The notes beneath the pieces are model-generated. The model made no database searches. It was not told the origin of the DNA and saw only the letters and a program-made list of their open reading frames with translations. From Cyclobacteriaceae bacterium (GTDB lineage Bacteria; Bacteroidota; Bacteroidia; Cytophagales; Cyclobacteriaceae), in NCBI GenBank assembly GCA_013141055.1, contig JABFRS010000002.1, positions 310,001 to 374,000 of the forward strand: a DNA stretch of 64,000 bases, given 5' to 3'. Positions 18,524-25,742 of this stretch are shown here, in pieces (position 1 is the stretch's first letter; every line of letters starts with the position of its first letter). The translations under genes were made by a program, and so were the position numbers.

Positions 18524-18773
18524 ATTAAAAACAGGCCGCTCCTACGGAGCTTATCCAAAATACTTAACAATAAATTTCTACAAACAGGTCGCCCCTAACG
18601 GGGCTTATTCAAACTTGTAAAATCTCCATAATTGTGATAACACCACATTGTCAAATAGTTACTTATTCGTTTATAGTCAAATGGATTCCGAAGCCCTGGT
18701 AAGGGCGTCCTGTTTGTAGTATGAAATTTATGTGGAGTGTACCAAGCTCCAGAGGAGCGGCCTGTTCTTAATA
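18524..18773. repeat. Nested palindromic element, copy 1
   Basis: Structure A-B-spacer-B'-A'. A is AACAGGCCGCTCC-TAC-GGAGC, B is CTACAAACAGGTCGCCCC-TAAC-GGGGC, and B' and A' are their imperfect reverse complements at the far end. Each arm is also a small hairpin. Confidence 0.8.
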
Positions 18774-19075
18774 CAAGCGAAAAAGCAAGTATTCTTTCAG
18801 ATTAAAAGTACCCTCCATTAACTCTTCTTACTTTTCTTTGCTTGCCCCCACAAAGCAATGCGCTTGTCCGACCTGTCATCCGGACGGGCAGCGATACAAT
18901 ATCAACCATGTTACATATCCCGCTACTTCTGCGCATGCTTCGTGGTTGCTCGCAACTCTAACGCCGCGCCATTCGTGGACGCCCACCCGCCACGACTGTC
19001 GGGGAACATTCACGGTTCATGTTATAGATTATGTTTCAGTCACTCTCAACCTATACAGAGCACAGTACATTGGAG

Positions 19076-19323
19076 AATTAAAAACAGGCCGCTCCTACGG
19101 AGCTTATCCAAAATACTTAACAATAAATTTCTACAAACAGGTCGCCCCTAACGGGGCTTATTCAAACTTGTAAAATCTCCATAATTTTGATAACACATTG
19201 TCAAATAGTTACTTATTCGTTTATAGTCAAACAGATTCCGAAGCCCTGGTAAGGGCGTCCTGTTTGTAGTATGAAATTTATGTGGAGTGTACCAAGCTCC
19301 AGAGGAGCGGCCTGTTCTTAATA
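19076..19323. repeat. Nested palindromic element, copy 2
   Basis: Same A-B-spacer-B'-A' structure as copy 1, inside the second 550-bp unit. It differs by a few substitutions and a short deletion near the centre. Confidence 0.8.
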
Positions 19324-19625
19324 CAAGCGAAAAGCAAGCCATTCTTTCAGATTAAAAGTACCCTCCAATAACTCTTCTTACTTTTCTTTGCTTGCCCCCA
19401 CAAAGCAATGCGCTTGTCCGACCTGTCATCCGGACGGGCAGCGATACAATATCAACCATGTTACATATCCCGCTACTTCTGCGCATGCTTCGTGGTTGCT
19501 CGCAACTCTAACGCCGCGCCATTCGTGGACGCCCGCCCGCCACGGCTGTCGGGGAACATTCACAGTTCATGTTATAGATTATGTTTCAGTCACTCTCAAC
19601 CTATACAGAGCACAGTACATTGGAG

Positions 19626-19874
19626 AATTAAAAACAGGCCGCTCCTACGGAGCTTATCCAAAATACTTAACAATAAATTTCTACAAACAGGTCGCCCCTA
19701 GCGGGGCTTATTCAAACTTGTAAAATCTCCATAATTGTGATAACACCACATTGTCAAATAGTTACTTATTCGTTTATAGTCAAACAGATTCCGAAGCCCT
19801 GGTAAGGGCGTCCTGTTTGTAGTATGAAATTTATGTGGGGTGTACCAAGCTCCAGAGGAGCGGCCTGTTCTTAA
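19626..19874. repeat. Nested palindromic element, copy 3
   Basis: Same structure, inside the third unit; the B hairpin loop differs (CCCCTAGCGGGG instead of CCCCTAACGGGG). Confidence 0.8.
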
Positions 19875-19929
19875 TACTAGCGAAAAGCAAGCATTCTTTC
19901 AGATTTGAGAGTATCCTCCATTAACTCTT

Positions 19930-19963
19930 CTTACTTTTCTTTGCTTGCCCAAAGAAAAGTAAG
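19930..19963. repeat. CTTACTTTTCTTT hairpin, copy 1
   Basis: CTTACTTTTCTTT pairs with AAAGAAAAGTAAG around GCTTGCCC. The same hairpin occurs at 36617-36650. Both are followed by AAAAGGCCCCACGAA, which can pair with a downstream TTCGTGG block. Confidence 0.7.
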
Positions 19964-20149
19964 GCAAAAGAAAAGGCCCCACGAATGCTGCGCGTCTCTG
20001 ATAGTTTTGCTCTTATTCTGATCATTTGGTGCATCGCCTTACGCCGCGCCATTCGTGGACGCCCACCCGCCACGGCTGTCGGAGAACATTCACGGTTCAT
20101 GTTATAGATTATGTTTCAGGCAGTCAAACGATGCAGAGCGCATCTCGTA

Positions 20150-20300
20150 AGATCGCTGGACCGGATTTGCAATCCGGGCCTCACCTGAAACACCATCTCC
20201 CAACGAAGGAAGATTTTTAATCCATACCATATCTTAACATTAACTGCGCTCTGAACTCAAGAGCTTCACTATTCAATATAGCAAATCTTCATGAACCGTT
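20150..20300. repeat. Diverged partial copy of the ~418-bp MITE-like element
   Basis: Shares GATTTGCAATCC with flanking GG/CC, ATTTTTAATCCATACC and ATTCAATATAGCAAATCTTCAT in the same order as the three copies at 21.6, 23.6 and 24.7 kb. It lacks recognisable ends. Confidence 0.55.
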
Positions 20301-20354
20301 TTCATGAAGATCTTACCATGATAGAATGATGTTAAAGTGAATATTAAGAAAGGA

Positions 20355-20495
20355 TTACAAGGCCGCACTTGTATAAAAAGGCTGACTGTATTTCCTGCAC
20401 GCTTTGCAGTAAAGTTTTTGAATTCCATTCTTTTGACGACCTGCTTTAATGCAGGTTCCATGGCAACGTAAGCATGTTTTCAGCAGATAAAGTAT
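20355..20495 (-). pseudogene. Zinc-ribbon remnant resembling an IS1-type transposase N-terminus
   Basis: A minus-strand frame reads TCLRCHGTCIKAGRQKNGIQ and continues KLYCKACRKYSQ, ending in TAA at 20355-20357. Two CxxC pairs about 20 residues apart, with 'G.QK...YCKAC' between and around them, are typical of the InsA-like zinc ribbon of IS1-family elements. No start codon and no catalytic part are present, so it is a relic. The stretch 20496-20676 shows nothing further. Confidence 0.45.
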
Positions 20496-20676
20496 CGCAC
20501 GAGGTAAAAAATACTACCACCGTTGCTTGGAGAGCAATCATTTCATTCTCTTCAGGGCCTAAGTACCATCCATTAGTCAGACAGAGCCTGGATCATGCTG
20601 CCTCATTCTCAATTACTTAGGTTTTGGAAATGGAGAAAACAGATAAAGTATATCACAACTAAAAAGCCTTCGCGGC

Positions 20677-21405
20677 TTAATAATATTCGTAATCAAAGAA
20701 CTCTGTTTCGGTGACCGTGCCCTTATCAGAAAGAATCTTAGCTGAATCTAACCTACCATTATTAAAATAAAGTACGTGGTCAAGTAAATTTTCGCCACCA
20801 CCGTTATAACGCTCTTCAATTTTTTTTATCACTCCTCCCTCATAATAGTATGACCAATTTTTCATAAGACTTTCGGTTACGAGATCAAACCTAGTACGCT
20901 TTACAAGCAACTTACCCTCATATCCATAACTATCGATGTAACTATTCCTTAAATTGATTTCCTTCAGCAATACGTTCCTATTGTCGAATATGAAAACTGC
21001 AAAAAAGGAACGTTTTTGATCGACATCTACTACATTTCTATCTAAATCAAATTTCTTAACAGCGCTCCATTTTTGAATCAGAATATTTAAGTTCGTATCG
21101 TATGAAATCTGATAATGCTCTAAAAGATCATTATAGCTTTGATATCTTGTGGCAAAATGATTACCATCATACTCTATCTTCTCAAAACCAAAAATGCTCC
21201 TTGTCTCAACAATATTTCCACGCACATCAAATCGTGTCGTATCATAGGTATTAGACTGCGTTCTTTTAATTAAGAGTTTGATCTGCTTGTCGTAAAAAGA
21301 AGAGTAGTAGGGATCTGAAATAGATTTTTCCAAAAGCCGTACCGGTTCCTGGTCAGCACAATTTGACAAAATAAAAAGCAAAACAAATGCGTATCTCTTT
21401 CTCAT
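20677..21405 (-). CDS. Lipoprotein, candidate immunity protein of orphan cassette 1
   Basis: A 242-aa protein with a lipoprotein signal (MRKRYAFVLLFILSNC, Cys16 lipidated). The body contains YD-like strand pairs (FDVRGNIVETRSIFGFEKIEYDG), giving a beta-meander look. It begins 24 bases after the stop of a short toxin-tail fragment (21430-21580) on the same strand. That position, repeated in the other two cassettes, is why it is proposed as an immunity protein. It could equally be an unrelated cell-surface lipoprotein. Confidence 0.6.
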   Translation of the reverse strand: MRKRYAFVLLFILSNCADQEPVRLLEKSISDPYYSSFYDKQIKLLIKRTQSNTYDTTRFDVRGNIVETRSIFGFEKIEYDGNHFATRYQSYNDLLEHYQISYDTNLNILIQKWSAVKKFDLDRNVVDVDQKRSFFAVFIFDNRNVLLKEINLRNSYIDSYGYEGKLLVKRTRFDLVTESLMKNWSYYYEGGVIKKIEERYNGGGENLLDHVLYFNNGRLDSAKILSDKGTVTETEFFDYEYY

Positions 21406-21429
21406 TCCAAAATAATATTTAAAAATGCT

Positions 21430-21580
21430 TTAATTCTTGCCGTATGTTTCTTTGGGCTTTTCTGAACTGAACCTTGATTGCATGACTTTAATGAAGTATG
21501 GGTTATTCTTGGCTTCATAAAGTTGATGAAACCCTCCTTTCTGATATTCGCTTTGGGTAGCATTTCCAGACGATAATACT
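21430..21580 (-). pseudogene. Orphan toxin-tail fragment, cassette 1
   Basis: About 48 codons ending ...KGGFHQLYEAKNNPYFIKVM and then SRFSSEKPKETYGKN. The frame stays open upstream into the MITE-like element, where the shared peptide CKRLTYPDQLGV precedes it. No Rhs core is attached. Interpreted as the 3' end of a displaced C-terminal domain of a polymorphic toxin, cut by the repeat. The domain family is not recognisable from so short a piece. Confidence 0.4.
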
Positions 21581-21948
21581 CCCAGCTGGTCCGGATATGT
21601 CAATCTTTTGCAATTATCTGAATCACCTGGGATCGCTGGTCGGGATTTGCAATCCCTACCCTCCTTAAAAGACAATCTCAATTTGCTTGAGGATTTGTAA
21701 TTCATCCTAATCTTAAAGTCTAACGTGCCCGGCATTCGAAACCAACTATTCAATATAACAAATCTTCATCAACCTCGCCATTGTTAATATTATCACCAAA
21801 ACAGGCAAAGTGGAGATCAGGTTTATCCGACTACCTATCAACTCACGCCGAGCGCAGATAAAGTAAAGATTGGGCGGATCACAGATCCGTGGTTCGGGGA
21901 CAATGTATTCAATGAGAAGGTCGGGATTACACATCCCGACCAGCTGCA
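21581..21948. mobile_element. MITE-like element, copy 1 (right end missing)
   Basis: Left end CCCAGCTGGTCCGGATATG. Internal hairpins are GGTCGGGATTTGCAATCCC, CGGATC-ACA-GATCCG and GGTCGGGAT-TACAC-ATCCCGACC. The right terminal ~80 bp seen in copies 2 and 3 is absent, and the sequence runs straight into an XRE gene body. It lacks the CCTGCC...GGCAGG hairpin insert of the other copies. Confidence 0.7.
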
Positions 21949-22266
21949 ACAAGGCTTTTAGAAGCAAGGAAACGGAAAGGTATCTCCCAGGATGAGCTCG
22001 CAAAGCACTTGGGAACAAAAGGCCCGGCCATTGGACGATACGAGCGCGATGAGATGAAGCCCTCTATTGAAGCAGCCGCCAAGATGGCTGAACTATTGGA
22101 TATATCGCTCGATTACCTGGTAGGTAAAACCGATGTGCTGTTAGACAGCAAGATCACAAAACGGATTATGGAGATTCAGAAGCTCAGCGCGGATGAACAA
22201 AAAACGGTATTCTCTTTTCTCGATGCCTTTCTAAGAGATACTAAAACACGTAAAGCGTACGCTTAA
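21949..22266 (+). pseudogene. XRE-family regulator lacking its native start
   Basis: The frame reads RLLEARKRKGISQDELAKHL then GRYERDEMKPS, a standard Cro/C1-type HTH, followed by SLDYLVGKTD and a helical tail ending AYA. Upstream the frame enters the MITE-like element and meets TGA at 21913-21915 with no start codon. TTG 22009 would remove the HTH. The first few residues were probably lost when the element was inserted or recombined. It is related to the XRE gene at 25361-25693. Confidence 0.6.
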
Positions 22267-22274
22267 AAATATAA

Positions 22275-22296
22275 AAGCCCGGAACAACCCGGGCTT
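22275..22296 (+). terminator. Terminator after the first XRE gene
   Basis: AAGCCCGG-AACAAC-CCGGGCTT followed by CTCTCTTTCTT. Confidence 0.7.
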
Positions 22297-22318
22297 CTCT
22301 CTTTCTTCTCAAATAAAC

Positions 22319-22567
22319 TTAGATCAATTTCAGATTGTGCTCTAATACCCCTAATGTCACTGGAAAAAGAAGTGACACCAGTAAATATATTCCTATCAGC
22401 CAACCATTTCGTGTCCTCTTATCTACACTTTCCTCTTTCAGTTTTCTCTCAAGATTTTCTTCATCAAAATTCCGTTCATATTTATACCAATTAAATATAC
22501 CCAACCCAATCAGCAAAGGTAGAAATGCAAATTTGGATGGGATAGGATGAATAACTCCAAGGATCAA
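22319..22567 (-). pseudogene. C-terminal half of a membrane protein related to the Rhs immunity candidate
   Basis: An 82-codon frame with two hydrophobic segments (FAFLPLLIGLGIFNWY and NGWLIGIYLLVSLLFPVTLGV) separated by a charged stretch (KYERNFDEENLERKL). The layout and the 'NW/NYxxxYRNxxxEE' and 'FxxTLGVL/MLGTLVIADLRNH' segments match the C-terminal half of the 25743-26165 protein. The only start is TTG, and upstream of it the frame is antisense to the next gene. The N-terminal half has therefore been lost. Confidence 0.5.
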
Positions 22568-22843
22568 ATTGAAAATGTAAAATTCAAAATCAATAGTACT
22601 GTGGTGAAGGCAATGGGGGATTATTTTGGCTATGAGCAGATTACCAAAAAAACAGTTGGGGATAAGCTCACATACTATACCTTTCTATTGAAATATGACA
22701 GGCAGCCCATACGATTCAATTTTCTTTTCTACAGTCCAAGCGGTAACGGTCAGTGGCGACTGCAAAATTTCAGCTTCGATGATAAAATTCCAGATGAATT
22801 GGAAGAGGCATCCAAACTAGTATATCAGCTAATAGAAAAATAA
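22547..22843 (+). CDS. Small protein of unknown function
   Basis: A 98-aa frame beginning MNNSKDQIENVKFKINSTVV, with a beta-rich middle (TYYTFLLKYDRQPIRFNFLF) and a helical end (PDELEEASKLVYQLIEK). The middle resembles small secreted proteins of Flavobacteriia, but no signal peptide is present, so the N-terminus may be missing. It overlaps the truncated membrane gene on the other strand by about 20 bases and ends one base before the next convergent gene. This suggests a recombination scar. Function unknown. Confidence 0.45.
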   Translation: MNNSKDQIENVKFKINSTVVKAMGDYFGYEQITKKTVGDKLTYYTFLLKYDRQPIRFNFLFYSPSGNGQWRLQNFSFDDKIPDELEEASKLVYQLIEK

Positions 22844-22844
22844 A

Positions 22845-23210
22845 CTACACGCCTTCAAACAGCAAAAATATTTGCCATACCGTTGTTGCTAACGTTGCGA
22901 CAGACAACAAAATGTAATTAAAAAATCCCTTGAGTATTTCTTGGTAAGAAAGATTACGGAAAACCATTGGCAAAAGGAATTTAAAAAAAAGCAAAACAAG
23001 CAGATGGGCTATCAATAAATATATTGACGACTGCACCAACTCCAAGTTTAGTCCCTTGTTTATCCAAGAAGCTATAGCTACAATTAGAAAGAACAAGTAG
23101 AACGATAGAATGAAGTTCCTAGAGATTTTCAGTCGATCCCTTAAAACAAAGATTAAGTACAACCCCATATTGAGGGTGATCAAAACTAAACCTGCAAGTA
23201 TTTTATCCAT
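22845..23210 (-). CDS. Four-helix membrane protein, candidate immunity protein of orphan cassette 2
   Basis: A 121-aa protein that is almost all membrane: hydrophobic helices at about 3-22, 33-50, 60-82 and 98-118, joined by short basic loops (RDRLKISRN). It begins 6 bases after the stop of the Gly-rich toxin-tail frame at 23217, on the same strand. A membrane immunity protein beside a Gly-rich, possibly membrane-acting tail makes functional sense, but the pairing is inferred from position alone. No known family was recognised. Confidence 0.55.
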   Translation of the reverse strand: MDKILAGLVLITLNMGLYLIFVLRDRLKISRNFILSFYLFFLIVAIASWINKGLNLELVQSSIYLLIAHLLVLLFFKFLLPMVFRNLSYQEILKGFFNYILLSVATLATTVWQIFLLFEGV

Positions 23211-23216
23211 TGAATA

Positions 23217-23693
23217 TTAGTAAGTAATTTGTATGCTTAGACCACCTCCAACAACTAATCCGACATTTGCCTGTAATCCGAGTCCTTGTGAATTTGCCTG
23301 GACAGATCCTCCAATGTGAGCAGATCCGCCTGTTACCACTGCTTTTACTTCTAATCCTATTCCAAACAAACTAACACCACCCTTTCCTTCAACTTTACCA
23401 GCAAAGGCACCTGCATTTAGGCCAACTTCAAGACCTTTATTTAACGCAATGTTTGCATCTGCTTTGAACGCACCACCGTCTAATTTTATCCCACCATTTA
23501 AGTTGTTTTTTTCACTACCGATTTGAACTTTAGCCTCAGCTGTAATTGCAGCTCCCTCTGCTCCTAATTTACCTACTAAGCCTTTGTCCCTGCTAAGCTC
23601 ACCTTTCATTTCAGACTTTACACCCAGCTGGTCCGGATATGTCAACCTTTTGCAATTATCTGAATCGCTGGGATCGCTGGTCAGGATTTGCAA
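23217..23693 (-). CDS. Orphan Gly-rich toxin-tail fragment, cassette 2
   Basis: The first ~25 codons of this 158-codon frame lie in the MITE-like element and are not native. The remaining ~133 residues repeat the pattern 'KxGLxGKxGxEGxxxxAEAKVxIG', e.g. GLEVGLNAGAFAGKVEGKGG and GGSAHIGGSVQANSQGLGLQ, ending GGGLSIQITY. Such Gly/Ala strands are seen in C-terminal tails of polymorphic toxins. There is no Rhs core or signal peptide, so it cannot be secreted alone and is likely a silent donor cassette. Activity unknown. Confidence 0.5.
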   Translation of the reverse strand: MQILTSDPSDSDNCKRLTYPDQLGVKSEMKGELSRDKGLVGKLGAEGAAITAEAKVQIGSEKNNLNGGIKLDGGAFKADANIALNKGLEVGLNAGAFAGKVEGKGGVSLFGIGLEVKAVVTGGSAHIGGSVQANSQGLGLQANVGLVVGGGLSIQITY

Positions 23694-24041
23694 TCCTGAC
23701 CTCTACATAAACCCAATCTCAATTTGCTTGAGGATTTGCCTGCCTGTCCGGTAGGCAGGTAATCCATCCTAATCTTAAAGTCTAACGTGCCAGGCATTCG
23801 AAACCAACTATTCAATATAACAAATCTTCATCAACCTCGCCATTGTTAATATTATCACCAAAACAGGCAAAGTGGAGATCAGGTTTATCCGACTACCTAT
23901 CAACTCACACCGAGCGCTGATAAAGTAAAGATTGGGCGGATCACAGATCCGTGGTTCGGGGACAATGTATTCAATGAGAAGGTCGGGATTACACATCCCG
24001 ACCAGCTGCTACACTTGATAAAGTATATTCGGACTAGCGGG
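23623..24041. mobile_element. MITE-like element, copy 2 (complete, ~419 bp)
   Basis: Left end CCCAGCTGGTCCGGATATG; right end TATTCGGACTAGCGGG. The right end's reverse complement CCCGCTAGTCCGAATA matches the left end with a few changes. Internal hairpins are as in copy 1, plus an extra CCTGCC-TGTCCGGTA-GGCAGG. No ORF resembling a transposase. Confidence 0.75.
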
Positions 24042-24120
24042 AACCCGACCAGCGATCTCACTTGATAAAGTATATCCGGACTAGCGGGACTAGCTGGAAA
24101 GGATATCCTGACTAGCTGGA
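24042..24120. repeat. Repeated right-end fragments of the MITE-like element
   Basis: The phrase CTTGATAAAGTATATCCGGACTAGCGGG recurs after copy 2, followed by shorter ACTAGCTGG words. It looks like end duplication or nested insertion. Confidence 0.5.
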
Positions 24121-24123
24121 TCA

Positions 24124-24597
24124 TTAATGACTTTCCTTAATAATATAATTATATTTATGTTCATTCCTCCATTTCATTTCACGTTCCCGAAATCTTGAGA
24201 CGTATGTATCGAGTAAAGAATCATTACCCCCACGAATTAAACCTGTCGTATCCAATGAAATATCCAAACGATAATAATCAGACCTTGAAAAAGAGTTCTC
24301 AATAAAAAATTCATTTTTATCCTTCCATTCAAATTTGTAATTAATTAATAAATGGCCATTAGAATTAAAGAATATAAAACTATCCTTTTCAACCTTAAAA
24401 TCTCTTTCAATTTCGCCTAGAGCGTCTGAGTACGCCCAATAAGTACTTTTAGTAATAATAGCTTCATCATAAATCGAATCGTTTGTTACTATGAACCATA
24501 TTCCTGAAATATCCACCTTATCATAGTGAGGTTTTTCCGTATTGTTACACCCGAATAATAAAATAATGACTAAAAAACTTATTAATTTATTTTTCAT
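24124..24597 (-). CDS. Lipoprotein, candidate immunity protein of orphan cassette 3
   Basis: A 157-aa protein with a lipoprotein signal (KNKLISFLVIILLFGC, Cys17). The body is lipocalin-like in strand pattern: GIWFIVTNDSIYDEAIITKS, FIFFNSNGHLLINYKFEWK and a basic C-terminus. It starts 7 bases after the TAA of a toxin-tail fragment (24605-24715) on the same strand, as in cassettes 1 and 2. Immunity is proposed from this repeated arrangement. No family was recognised. Confidence 0.6.
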   Translation of the reverse strand: MKNKLISFLVIILLFGCNNTEKPHYDKVDISGIWFIVTNDSIYDEAIITKSTYWAYSDALGEIERDFKVEKDSFIFFNSNGHLLINYKFEWKDKNEFFIENSFSRSDYYRLDISLDTTGLIRGGNDSLLDTYVSRFREREMKWRNEHKYNYIIKESH

Positions 24598-24604
24598 GAT
24601 TTCT

Positions 24605-24715
24605 TTATTTTCCTCTAATCCAATCTTTTATTGTTTGATAAACATAAATATCCTTAATATATAAAGTTCCTAGCCTTTGGGAACTTTTCGTATTACCATA
24701 AATTGCAATTCCCGT
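24605..24715 (-). pseudogene. Orphan toxin-tail fragment, cassette 3
   Basis: A 36-codon frame reading GIAIYGNTKSSQRLGTLYIK and then DIYVYQTIKDWIRGK, ending TAA at 24605-24607. It begins exactly where the MITE-like copy 3 ends. The frame is not continuous with the frame seen in the element for copies 1 and 2. Too short to assign, but its placement directly before a lipoprotein gene repeats the pattern of the other two cassettes. Confidence 0.4.
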
Positions 24716-25128
24716 TAGTCCGGATATGTCAACCTTTTGCAATTATCTGAATCACTTGGGATCGCTGGTCAGGATTTGCAATCCTGACCTCTACATAAAC
24801 CCAATCTCAATTTGCTTGAGGATTTGCCTGCCTGTCCGGTAGGCAGGTAATCCATCCTAATCTTAAAGTCTAACGCGCCCGGCATTCGAAACCAACTATT
24901 CAATATAACAAATCTTCATCAACCTCGCCATTGTTAATATTATCACCAAAACAGGCAAAGTGAGATCAGGTTTATCCGACTACCTATCAACTCACGCCGA
25001 GCGCAGATAAAGTAAAGATTGGGCGGATCACAGATCCGTGGTTCGGGGACAATGTATTCAATGAGAAGGTCGGGATTACACATCCCGACCAGCGGCTACA
25101 CTTGATAAAGTATATTCGGACTAGCGGG
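24711..25128. mobile_element. MITE-like element, copy 3 (complete, ~418 bp)
   Basis: Left end CCCGTTAGTCCGGATATG; right end TATATTCGGACTAGCGGG, forming imperfect ~17-bp inverted termini. The internal hairpins of copy 2 are present, including the CCTGCC...GGCAGG insert. The right end supplies the stop codon of the truncated gene at 25121. Confidence 0.75.
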
Positions 25129-25360
25129 GGGGTTCAAGCGCTCGTAAATACCGGTTCACTCTCATAGGGTTCCTTCTAAATTTTTCACTGATCTGCTTGG
25201 CGTAAAAGCTTTGCTCTTTCTTGGTATTGATTTTCAAGCGTTCAAAAAATTCTCTCAACTCTCCGCTCAGTTCATCACTCTTTCTAAGCAAGCTTTCTTT
25301 CACTAACCAGTTCGCACAGGCGATATCCGTCAGGCTTTTACCCCTTAAAACTGAATGATT
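25121..25360 (-). pseudogene. Truncated helical protein fragment
   Basis: A minus-strand frame reading SVLRGKSLTDIACANWLVKE, then LLRKSDELSGELREFFERLK and KEQSFYAKQISEKFRRNP, ending RALEPPR. The last residues and the TAG stop come from the terminus of MITE-like copy 3, so the C-terminus is cut off. The end resembles a winged helix (RRNPMRVNRYLRALE). No start is visible; GTG 25303 is the only candidate and lies inside the conserved-looking part. Perhaps a remnant of a mobile-element replication or regulatory gene; not identified. Confidence 0.45.
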
Positions 25361-25693
25361 ATGACTTTTGGAGAGAAGCTGGTGTACTGCAGAAAACAGA
25401 AGAAGGCTTCCCAGCAGGAACTGGGAAAGCTCTCCGGCATTTCCGGGGATATCATTGGCAAGTATTAACGTGATGAGATGAAGCTCTCTATCGAGACAGC
25501 TAAAAAACTGGCCGATGCCCTTGATGTTTCACTCGACTGCCTTGTCGGTGATGCTGAACTTAAAATGATCGATAAAAAAACACTCCAGCGCATTGAAGAT
25601 ATTGAGAAGCTCCCAGAGGATGAACGTAAGGTAATTTACAAAGTCCTCGACTCGCTCCTGCGCGATGCTAAAGCTAAACAGGCTTATGCTTAA
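25361..25693 (+). pseudogene. XRE-family regulator interrupted by an in-frame TAA
   Basis: ATG 25361 opens a Cro/C1-type HTH (MTFGEKLVYCRKQKKASQQE, then LGKLSGISGDIIGKY). TAA follows at 25466-25468 where the family has Glu in 'KYERDEM'. The same frame continues RDEMKLSIETAKKLADALDV, then SLDCLVGD and a helical tail ending AYA, which matches the 21949-22266 gene. A single G-to-T change would restore it. Only a 35-residue HTH peptide or an internal restart at ATG 25478 could be made. Confidence 0.75.
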
Positions 25694-25698
25694 AAAAT

Positions 25699-25722
25699 AA
25701 AAACCGGAGCAATCCGGTTTTT
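25699..25722. terminator. Bidirectional terminator between XRE gene and Rhs immunity gene
   Basis: AAAAACCGGA-GCAA-TCCGGTTTTT followed by ATTTTTT on the plus strand and an A/T-rich run on the minus strand. It lies between convergent genes. Confidence 0.75.
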
Positions 25723-25742
25723 ATTTTTTCATGAATCAACGT

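Larger units (their letters stand above)
18373..20119. repeat. 550-bp tandem repeat, two full and two partial units
   Basis: Units start at the phrase ACTCTTCTTACTTTTCTTTG: a partial unit at 18373 (about 450 bp, lacking ~100 bp near its start), full units at 18821 and 19371 (period 550), and a divergent partial unit at 19924. Full units are nearly identical over their whole length. Each contains a 'CGCGCCATTCGTGGACGCC' block and one nested palindromic element (listed separately). ORFs of 97-111 codons recur once per unit and are not believed to be genes. The stretch 18150-18372 holds only a hairpin (GCGCGACGGCTTCGCCGCG). Confidence 0.85.

Noticed and set aside
18838-19723. Pairs of 97- and 111-codon ORFs repeated every 550 bp, plus similar ORFs near 18393, 20026 and 36983-37400
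   Set aside because: They overlap in two frames, lie wholly in the tandem repeat and palindromic element, and have no domain or start signal; they mirror the DNA repeat rather than a protein.
20273-20461. 62-codon ATG-started minus-strand ORF
   Set aside because: The overlapping frame gives a clear zinc ribbon (two CxxC), so this frame is the wrong one.
24042-24120. Fourth full MITE-like copy
   Set aside because: Only right-end words are present; no left end or internal hairpins.
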